Source: an uncultured Roseovarius sp.
Lineage (GTDB): Bacteria; Pseudomonadota; Alphaproteobacteria; Rhodobacterales; Rhodobacteraceae
NCBI RefSeq assembly: GCF_913054395.1
Contig: NZ_CAJXIP010000022.1
Coordinates: forward strand, 1-37,702
Direction of reading: 5' to 3'
Length of the DNA: 37,702 bases
A model generated the notes under the pieces. That model had not been told where the DNA came from. It saw only the letters and a list, made by a program, of their open reading frames with translations, and searched no databases. Shown piece by piece: positions 31,956-37,702 of this stretch. Each line of letters starts with the position of its first letter. The stretch's first letter is position 1. The translations under genes were made by a program, and so were the position numbers.

Positions 31956-32945
31956 ATGAGAGGTGTGAGTGATCCGATCGACCGCGCGCTGCTGAACGAC
32001 TGGCAGCGGGATTTTCCCATCACCGAACGTCCCTTTGGTGTGCTCGCAGAGGTCCTTGGCACCAGCGAGACGAATGTGATCGAGCGGCTGCGGGCCCGCG
32101 TCGAGGCAGGTCAGATTACCCGGCTGGGCGCCACCTGTGCACCCAACACCATATCGGCCAGCACCCTCGCCGCCGTGGCCGCACCAGAGGACCGGATCGA
32201 AGAGGTGGCGGCCATCATCGGCGCAGAACCGGGGGTGAACCACTCGTACCTGCGCGAAAACGACTGGAACCTGTGGTTTGTCGCCACCGGCCCCAGCCGG
32301 GCGGATGTGGATGCCGCCCTTGCCCGGATCGCGCAGCGCAGCGGGCTGCGCGTGCTCGACCTGCGGCTGGTGCGTCCCTTCAACCTTGATCTGGGGTTTA
32401 GCCTGCGCGGCGAAACCCGGTGTGCGCGGCTACTCCAGACGCCGGACACCACCGTTTTGCAGAGGGGCGACCGCGACATCGTACAGGCGCTGATGCGCGG
32501 CCTGGCCTTCGACGCGCGCCCCTATGCAGGGATCGCAACCACGCTGGGGCGCAGCGAGACCGAGGTGATGGCGCGGATCAGGGTGCTGAGCGCCGCGCGG
32601 ATCATCGCGCGGCTCGGGATCATCGTGCGCCACCGGGCGCTTGGCTGGCGCTCCAATGCGATGGTTGTCTGGGACCTGCCACATGATGCAATCACCCGCG
32701 CCGGGCCGATGCTGGCCGCCCAACCCGGTGTCACCCTGTGTTACGAGCGCACCCCTGTCGCGGGCGTCTGGCCCTACAGGCTTTATACCATGATCCACGC
32801 CCAAAGCCGCAACGAGGCGCTTGCACGGCTGGCAGAGGCCGCCGCCCTGCCCGACCTGCGGGGCGCCCCCCATCTGGTGCTGTTTTCCAGCCACTGCTTC
32901 AAACAAACCGGCGCCCTTGTGGCGCAGGAAAGGACAATCGCATGA
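31956..32945 (+). CDS. nirD: NirDL, fused siroheme decarboxylase subunits
   Basis: The 329-residue protein holds two Lrp/AsnC-like units in tandem, each with a winged helix and an RAM-like domain: unit 1 (about 1-165; IDRALLNDWQRDFPITERPF, then NHSYLRENDWNLWFVATG) and unit 2 (about 170-320; GDRDIVQALMRGLAFDARPY, then TLCYERTPVAGVWPYRLYTMIH). This is the NirD-NirL fusion known from Paracoccus. With NirG and NirH it decarboxylates siroheme to 12,18-didecarboxysiroheme. It is not expected to be a transcription factor despite the HTH. It begins 3 nt after nirF and overlaps nirG (ATGA). The name nirDL is also used. Confidence 0.93.
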   Translation: MRGVSDPIDRALLNDWQRDFPITERPFGVLAEVLGTSETNVIERLRARVEAGQITRLGATCAPNTISASTLAAVAAPEDRIEEVAAIIGAEPGVNHSYLRENDWNLWFVATGPSRADVDAALARIAQRSGLRVLDLRLVRPFNLDLGFSLRGETRCARLLQTPDTTVLQRGDRDIVQALMRGLAFDARPYAGIATTLGRSETEVMARIRVLSAARIIARLGIIVRHRALGWRSNAMVVWDLPHDAITRAGPMLAAQPGVTLCYERTPVAGVWPYRLYTMIHAQSRNEALARLAEAAALPDLRGAPHLVLFSSHCFKQTGALVAQERTIA

Positions 32946-33391
32946 CACTGGATTCCATCGACCGCCTGATCCTCAATCATCTGCAAGAAGGCTTTCCGAT
33001 CACACCCGATCCGTTTCTGGTCGTGGCGCAGGATCTGGGGCTGGACGAGGCCGATCTTCTGGCCCGGCTGGAACGGATGAAAACCGAACGCATCATCACC
33101 CGGTTTGGCCCGTTCTTTGACGCCGAGGCGATGGGCGGGGCGTTCTGTCTCTGTGCCATGACGGTGCCGCAGGCGGATTTTGAAACGGTCATGACTAAAG
33201 TCAATGCCCGCCCCGAAGTGGCGCACAATTATGAACGCAGTCACCCTCTCAATATGTGGTTCGTTCTGGCAACGGAAACTGCCGCAGAGATCGAGACGGT
33301 GGCCAACTCCCTCGAGCGGGAAACGGGGCTGCGCGTGCTCCGTTTCCCGAAACTACAGGAGTTTTTCATCAGATTCAGGGTAGCCGCATGA
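32942..33391 (+). CDS. nirG: NirG, siroheme decarboxylase subunit
   Basis: The 149-residue Lrp/AsnC-like protein is homologous to each half of NirDL. It has an N-terminal winged helix (DSIDRLILNHLQEGFPITPD) and the active-site-type phrase VAHNYERSHPLNMWFVL, with the His residues found in siroheme decarboxylases. ATG 32942 overlaps the nirDL stop, and the stop overlaps nirH, so all four units of the decarboxylase are translated together. Confidence 0.93.
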   Translation: MTLDSIDRLILNHLQEGFPITPDPFLVVAQDLGLDEADLLARLERMKTERIITRFGPFFDAEAMGGAFCLCAMTVPQADFETVMTKVNARPEVAHNYERSHPLNMWFVLATETAAEIETVANSLERETGLRVLRFPKLQEFFIRFRVAA

Positions 33392-33879
33392 GCATCGATT
33401 CCACAGACCGCCAGATCATCGCCGCCACGCAAGCGGGCCTGCCGCTTGTGCCGCAACCCTACCGTGCAGTGGCGCAGGAGTTGGGACTTGACGAAAGCGA
33501 GCTTTGCGAGCGCCTGCGCTTGATGCAGGACAGCGGCATCATTCGCCGGATTGCCGTCGCCCCCAACCACTATGCGTTGGGGATGGTGGCCAATGGCATG
33601 TCGGTCTGGGACATCGAAGACACCCGCGTGACCGACCTTGGCGCGCGGGTCGGCGCGCTGGACTATGTCAGCCACTGCTACGAGCGCCCCCGCGCCCTGC
33701 CCGACTGGCCCTATAACCTGTTTGCAATGATCCACGGCAGCGACCGCGACGAGGTCGAGAGCAAGCGCCAGGAGGTTGCCACGCTTTTGGGCGGGGCCTG
33801 TCGCGGTCATGACATTCTCTATTCGACACGCATTTTGAAAAAGACCGGTTTGCGGCTGCGGTCAAAGGAGGTCCGCTGA
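33388..33879 (+). CDS. nirH: NirH, siroheme decarboxylase subunit
   Basis: The 163-residue paralogue of NirG has an N-terminal HTH ([20 protein letters not shown]) and the phrase [19 protein letters not shown], closer to the second half of NirDL (CYERTP...WPYRLY) than to NirG. It belongs to the siroheme decarboxylase complex. ATG 33388 overlaps the nirG stop; its last base is shared with the nirJ start. Confidence 0.93.
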   Translation: MSIDSTDRQIIAATQAGLPLVPQPYRAVAQELGLDESELCERLRLMQDSGIIRRIAVAPNHYALGMVANGMSVWDIEDTRVTDLGARVGALDYVSHCYERPRALPDWPYNLFAMIHGSDRDEVESKRQEVATLLGGACRGHDILYSTRILKKTGLRLRSKEVR

Positions 33880-35096
33880 TGTTTCGCCTCTCGGAATATA
33901 TGCAACAGCTGGTAGCGCCGACACCGGTGCGCACGCGGCGCGGCAGCGGGCCGGTCAAGCCGGTGGTCATCTGGAACCTGACGCGGCGCTGCAACCTGAA
34001 ATGCCGCCATTGCTATACGGTCTCGGCGGATGTCGATTTTCCCGGCGAGCTGAGCCATGAACAGGCAATGGGCGTGCTGGACGATCTGGGGGATTTCAAC
34101 ATTCCTGCGCTGATCCTGTCGGGCGGCGAGCCGATGGGCCGGTTCGATTTCTTCGAGCTGGCCGAGGCGGCGCGCAAAAAGGTCCGGTTTCTGGCGCTAA
34201 GCACAAATGGCACTAAAATTCATGGCGAGGCCGCCGACCGGGTGGCCGAAATCGGGTTTCAGTATGTCGGCATTTCAATTGACGGGATTGGACGCACCAA
34301 TGACTGGTTTCGCGGTGTCGACGGGGCGTTTGAGCAAGCGGTGCGCGGGGTGCGCGAGTGCAAGAAGCGCGGGATCAAGGTGGGCCTGCGCTTTACCCTG
34401 ACCCGCGACAACTCTGCACAATTGCCCGATCTGTTGCAGCTTTGCGATGACGAGGGCGTAGACAAGTTCTACCTCAGCCATCTCGTCTATGCCGGGCGCG
34501 GCGACAAGAACCGGGGCGAAGACGCGGTGCATGCCCATACCCGCAAGGCCCTGGACGAGTTGATTGATCGCGCCTGGGTGGGTGTCGCCGAGAATGCGCC
34601 GCTGGATATCGTGACCGGCAACAACGATGCCGATGCGGTTTATATGCTGCGGTGGGCCGAGCGGCACTTTGACGAGGCGCGCGTGGCTAACTTGCGCGAT
34701 CATCTTGAGGCCTGGGGGGGCAATTCCTCGGGGCTTGGCGTCGCCAATATCGACACGCTGGGACGGGTCCATCCCGATACCTATTGGTCGGATTATACCG
34801 TTGGAAACGTCAAGACGACGCCGTTTTCCACGCTGTGGACAGGTGACGATCCGATGCTGGCACAACTGCGCTTGCGGCCCCGCCCTCTCAAGGGGCGCTG
34901 CGGGGCCTGTGCCTTCAAATCCGTTTGCGGCGGCAATACCCGCATTCGCGCGCTGCAACTGACCGGCGACCCTTGGGCCGAAGATCCGGCCTGTTATCTG
35001 AGCGACCGAGACATCGGCGTGACAGGTGCGCGCGAGCGCCTGACCGTAACCCCGTTCAAAGGCAAGAAACATGACCCGATTCACCGCTTTCACTAG
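33879..35096 (+). CDS. nirJ: NirJ, radical SAM enzyme of heme d1 synthesis
   Basis: The 405-residue radical SAM protein has the CxxxCxxC cluster site in [16 protein letters not shown] (about 45-57) and the SAM-binding GGEP in [14 protein letters not shown]-terminal SPASM-like cysteine set follows ([15 protein letters not shown] and a later ACYLS). NirJ removes the propionate groups at C3 and C8 of the tetrapyrrole, leading to the two keto groups of d1. AAAGGAGGT before the ATG is one of the strongest ribosome sites in the window. The 3' end overlaps nirN by 26 nt. Confidence 0.96.
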   Translation: MFRLSEYMQQLVAPTPVRTRRGSGPVKPVVIWNLTRRCNLKCRHCYTVSADVDFPGELSHEQAMGVLDDLGDFNIPALILSGGEPMGRFDFFELAEAARKKVRFLALSTNGTKIHGEAADRVAEIGFQYVGISIDGIGRTNDWFRGVDGAFEQAVRGVRECKKRGIKVGLRFTLTRDNSAQLPDLLQLCDDEGVDKFYLSHLVYAGRGDKNRGEDAVHAHTRKALDELIDRAWVGVAENAPLDIVTGNNDADAVYMLRWAERHFDEARVANLRDHLEAWGGNSSGLGVANIDTLGRVHPDTYWSDYTVGNVKTTPFSTLWTGDDPMLAQLRLRPRPLKGRCGACAFKSVCGGNTRIRALQLTGDPWAEDPACYLSDRDIGVTGARERLTVTPFKGKKHDPIHRFH

Positions 35097-36618
35097 CGCG
35101 CTCTTGCTCGCAGCTGCACCCGTACAGGCCGATCCGGCGCAGATTTACAGCACCGAATGCGCCGCCTGTCACGGGGCCGATCGGCTGGGTGGCAGCGGTC
35201 CTGCGTTGATCCCCGAGACCCTGGGGCGGATGCGCGGTCCCAAGGTGGCCGAGGTGATTGCCCATGGCCGCGCCGCCACACAGATGCCCGCCTTTGGCGA
35301 AGCACTTACGCCTGAAACGATCACCGCCCTCGCCGCCTATGTGAAAACGCCGCTGGCGCAGGTGCCGGTCTGGGGCGCCGAAGAGATTGCAGGAACCCGC
35401 TGGATTGACCCCGAATACAGCGCTGCGGATACGCCGGTGTTTGACGCCGATCCGCTGAATATCACGCTGGTGGTGGAAACCGGGGATCATCATGTCAGCG
35501 TTCTGGATGGCGATACCTTTGAGGTTCTGGATCGGTTTGAAACGCCTTTCGCCGTGCATGGCGGGCCGAAATTCAGCCCGGACGGGCGCTATGTTTTCAT
35601 CATGTCTCGCGACGGCTGGGTGCAGAAATACGATATCTGGTCGCTGCATCAGGTCGGGCGGGTGCGCGCTGGCCTGAACAGCCGCAACATCGCCATAAGT
35701 GCCGATGGCAAGCATCTGGCGGTGGCCAATTACCTGCCGATGACCCTTAGCCTGCTGTCGACCGACGACCTTCGCGTCGAGCATGTCATGCCGGTTGTGG
35801 GCAAGGATGGCACACAGAGCCGGGTGTCGGCGGTGTATCAGGCCCCGCAACGCCAGAGCTTTATCCTGGCCCTGAAAGACACCCCCGAGATCTGGGAGGT
35901 GGCAACCGACCCCGAGGCCGATCCGGTCTATGAGGGGTTTGTCCACAGCCGCGAAAAGGGCATGATCGAGGCAATCCCGTCATCCGAGGGCCTGTTTGCT
36001 CGCCGCCGGATCGAGATCAGCGAACCGCTGGATGATTTCTTTTTCACCGATGATTACCGCAACCTGATGGGCGCGGCGCGCAATACCGGGCGCGGCGTGG
36101 TTGTCAACCTGAACGTCGGGCGCGAGATTGCCGAATTGCCCCTGCCCGGCATGCCACATCTGGGATCGGGCATATCCTGGATGCGCAAAGGGCGCCGGGT
36201 CATGGCAACGCCGCATCTGAAAGAGGGCATGCTATCGGTGATCGACACCGAAACCTGGCAGGTGATCCAGACCATACCCACCGATGGCCCCGGTTTTTTC
36301 CTTAGAAGTCACGAGAATTCACCCTATTTCTGGGCAGACGTGTTCTTTGGGCCCAACAGGGACGTGATGCATGTGATCGACAAGGAAAGTCTTGAGATTG
36401 TCAAAACCCTGCGCCCGGTGCCGGGGGCAACGGTGGCGCATGTCGAATTTACCCGCGATGGCAGTCATGCGCTTGTCTCGGTCTGGGAGAACGACGGCGC
36501 GGTCATTGTCTATGACGCCGCAACCCTGGAAGAGGTGACGCGATTGCCGATGCGCAAGCCGTCCGGAAAATACAATGTTTTCAACAAGATTACATTCTCG
36601 GAAGGAACAAGCCATTGA
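35071..36618 (+). CDS. nirN: NirN, c/d1-type dehydrogenase of heme d1 synthesis
   Basis: The 515-residue periplasmic protein is a paralogue of NirS: a signal peptide (about 1-21, ending AAAPVQA), a cytochrome c domain with CAACH (about 31-35, in [18 protein letters not shown]), and a d1-binding propeller. NirN has been shown in Pseudomonas to oxidise dihydro-heme d1 to d1 as the last biosynthetic step and to hand it to NirS. The long overlap with nirJ (26 nt) fits tight coupling. The stop overlaps the TTG start of the chelatase-like gene. Confidence 0.95.
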   Translation: MTRFTAFTSALLLAAAPVQADPAQIYSTECAACHGADRLGGSGPALIPETLGRMRGPKVAEVIAHGRAATQMPAFGEALTPETITALAAYVKTPLAQVPVWGAEEIAGTRWIDPEYSAADTPVFDADPLNITLVVETGDHHVSVLDGDTFEVLDRFETPFAVHGGPKFSPDGRYVFIMSRDGWVQKYDIWSLHQVGRVRAGLNSRNIAISADGKHLAVANYLPMTLSLLSTDDLRVEHVMPVVGKDGTQSRVSAVYQAPQRQSFILALKDTPEIWEVATDPEADPVYEGFVHSREKGMIEAIPSSEGLFARRRIEISEPLDDFFFTDDYRNLMGAARNTGRGVVVNLNVGREIAELPLPGMPHLGSGISWMRKGRRVMATPHLKEGMLSVIDTETWQVIQTIPTDGPGFFLRSHENSPYFWADVFFGPNRDVMHVIDKESLEIVKTLRPVPGATVAHVEFTRDGSHALVSVWENDGAVIVYDAATLEEVTRLPMRKPSGKYNVFNKITFSEGTSH

Positions 36619-37316
36619 CCGCTCAAGCGATCATCGTGAGCCATGGGCAGCCCTCGGATCCGGATCCGGCCGAAGCGAAACTGGCGGGCTTTGCCAGCGA
36701 CGTGGCAAGCCTCCTGCCCGGCTGGCATGTGGGCAGCGCCACGCTGGCCAAGCCCGGCGCGCTGGACCTCGCACTTGAAAAGGCGGGGCGGCATCCGCTG
36801 ATTTATCCGATGTTCATGACCGCAGGCTGGTTTACCGGGGATGAGCTGATCAAGCGCCTGGATGACCGGCAGGCCCGCGTGCTGCCGCCGCTTGGCCTTG
36901 ATCCGGGCCTTCCGGGCATGGCTGCGGATCTGCTGCGGGATGTATTGCGGCGCAAGGCCTGGACGGCGCAGGAAACCCGGCTTTTCATTGCCGCGCATGG
37001 CTCGGGCCGCAGTAGGAATTCGGCGCGCGATACACAAAAGTTTGCCAAGGCACTTGCGGGGCTGGTGCCGCTGGCCGAGATGCGTGTGGGTTTTGTGGAA
37101 GAGCCGCCCTATCTGGCCGATATGGCGTTCAACCTTGGACCGTGCGCGATCTGCCTGCCGTTCTTTGCCGCAAGGGGGGGGCATGTGGTCGACGATATCC
37201 CCGAGGCATTGGACCTGGCCGAGTTTCAGGGCGTCTGCCTTGAGCCGATTGGTGCTGCGTCCGGCGTGGCCACGCTGGTGGCGCGGGCGCTGGAGGTCGC
37301 GAGGGTCAACGCATGA
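36615..37316 (+). CDS. CbiX/sirohydrochlorin chelatase-like protein
   Basis: The 233-residue protein resembles class II tetrapyrrole chelatases. The N-terminal half has the family phrase AIIVSHGQPSDPDPAEAKL with the metal-site His, and the C-terminal half repeats it as RLFIAAHGSGRSRNSARDTQ, so it is a two-lobed (long) form. The predicted start is TTG 36615, overlapping the nirN stop (TTGA), with AAGGAA upstream. In this operon it may insert Fe(II) into sirohydrochlorin, a step between NirE and NirDLGH that no other gene here covers; a cobalt role as in CbiX is possible. No metal specificity can be read from the sequence. Confidence 0.8.
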   Translation: MTAQAIIVSHGQPSDPDPAEAKLAGFASDVASLLPGWHVGSATLAKPGALDLALEKAGRHPLIYPMFMTAGWFTGDELIKRLDDRQARVLPPLGLDPGLPGMAADLLRDVLRRKAWTAQETRLFIAAHGSGRSRNSARDTQKFAKALAGLVPLAEMRVGFVEEPPYLADMAFNLGPCAICLPFFAARGGHVVDDIPEALDLAEFQGVCLEPIGAASGVATLVARALEVARVNA

Positions 37317-37546
37317 CCGATACCGGCCCCAATCTGACGCGGCTTTACCTGCTGCTCTACCCGTTCACCGCACTGGCCGTGGCGATCAACCTGTTCATGC
37401 TGGGATTGATGGGACAGGCGATTGGCTTGCCCGCAATCGCCCCGGTGACGGCGCTGATCGCCTGTGTTCCGCTTGGCATCCCGGTGAACTGGTGGGTGAC
37501 AAAATGGGTGCGCGGCCTGATTGATGAGGCCGAGGGAGGCAAATGA
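37313..37546 (+). CDS. Small two-helix membrane protein at the end of the nir operon
   Basis: The 77-residue protein has two hydrophobic segments (about 10-33 and 38-58), a short polar N-terminus and a positively charged then acidic tail (WVTKWVRGLIDEAEGGK). I do not recognise a family. The start overlaps the chelatase stop (ATGA), so it is co-translated with the d1 operon, which is good evidence that it is a real gene. It might be a small membrane partner of the pathway or of NirI/NirS, but this is only inferred from position. Confidence 0.75.
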   Translation: MTDTGPNLTRLYLLLYPFTALAVAINLFMLGLMGQAIGLPAIAPVTALIACVPLGIPVNWWVTKWVRGLIDEAEGGK

Positions 37547-37549
37547 AAA

Positions 37550-37579
37550 CGACCGCCCCGGCGTAATGCGGGACGGTCG
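37550..37579. terminator. Hairpin between convergent nir operon and cytochrome c gene
   Basis: CGACCG (37550-37555) and CGGTCG (37574-37579) pair, extended after one mismatch by CCCG (37557-37560) with CGGG (37569-37572). On the minus strand GTTTTC follows the stem, as in an intrinsic terminator for the cytochrome gene; on the plus strand it lies just after the last nir-operon gene. It may work in both directions. Confidence 0.65.
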
Positions 37580-37599
37580 AAAATGGATTTAACGCCGCG

Positions 37600-37702
37600 T
37601 TATTCGAAGGTCGCCAGATAGGCGATGACGTTTTCGACATCCTCGTCCTTGCGCAGCCCGGCAAAGGACATCTTGGTGCCTTTCATATATTTCTTCGGGC
37701 TG
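37600..37702 (-). CDS. Class I cytochrome c (c2/c550 type), C-terminal fragment
   Basis: The minus strand encodes a C-terminus ending KGTKMSFAGLRKDEDVENVI-AYLATFE before TAA at 37602-37600; the rest lies beyond the window. KGTKMSF with its axial methionine and the final helix are typical of soluble or anchored c2/c550 cytochromes, which are electron donors to NirS and NorC. The heme motif is not visible. Confidence 0.85.
   Translation of the reverse strand, partial: SPKKYMKGTKMSFAGLRKDEDVENVIAYLATFE

Noticed and set aside
33191-33204. ATGACTAAAGTCAA inside nirG, one base from the nirI/nirS box
   Set aside because: It lies in the middle of a coding region within a tightly overlapping operon, and the bases are explained by the codons for VMTKVN. 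An internal promoter for nirH cannot be excluded but nothing else supports it.

Overview
The window looks like chromosomal or megaplasmid DNA of a denitrifying alphaproteobacterium, most likely of the Rhodobacterales (Roseobacter/Paracoccus type). The DNA is GC-rich. It carries nor genes in the order CBQDEF, a nirI-nirS divergent pair and a nirS-E-C-F-DL-G-H-J-N order that matches the known Paracoccus/Dinoroseobacter arrangement. The type I secretion parts are also of alphaproteobacterial PrsD/PrsE type. The species cannot be named from the sequence alone.

Layout. (1) Positions 1-608: the 3' part of a tRNA-Ser(CGA), then a gene-poor stretch with a small fragment of an IS3-family transposase. 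(2) 609-9668, minus strand: a type I secretion operon transcribed right to left, with a 1887-residue repeat-rich secreted protein first, then the ABC exporter and an HlyD-type adaptor. A perfect GC hairpin lies between substrate and exporter. (3) 10268-12586, plus strand: a divergently transcribed serralysin-like metalloprotease with RTX repeats and two Ig-like domains, a second likely type I substrate. (4) 12667-13602: a Crp/Fnr-family regulator without the Fe-S cysteines, preceded by a perfect FNR box at a class II distance from a TATAAA element. (5) 13620-18112: a broken DUF1185 gene, an MFS transporter and a SnoaL-like protein on the minus strand, divergent from two overlapping regulator genes that share nearly the same N-terminal LuxR-type HTH, one with GAF and one with TolB-like plus TPR domains. 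(6) 18113-18655: unassigned DNA. (7) 18656-24149: nitric oxide reductase operon norCBQDEF behind an NNR/DNR box. (8) 24164-27703, minus strand: DUF4202 protein, DNR-type regulator and NirI. (9) 27738-37546: a shared NNR/DNR box, then nirS and the complete heme d1 pathway, ending with a CbiX-like chelatase and a small membrane protein. (10) The right edge holds the C-terminus of a class I cytochrome c.

How it works together. NirS reduces nitrite to NO and NorCB reduces NO to N2O. NirE, NirDL/G/H, NirJ, NirF and NirN build heme d1, NirC is a small cytochrome c of the pathway, and NirI supports nirS expression or activity. NorQ/NorD activate the NO reductase and NorE/NorF are accessory membrane proteins. 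The DNR-type regulator, encoded between the two halves, probably acts at the two TTGAC-N4-GTCAA boxes, whose centres are both 70.5 nt from the norC and nirS start codons. No nitrate reductase or N2O reductase genes are in the window.

I see no CRISPR array, phage or obvious new defence system. The least described parts are the type I secretion/protease locus, the twin LuxR-HTH regulator pair with its repeated operator-like motif, and the chelatase plus small membrane protein at the end of the d1 operon.
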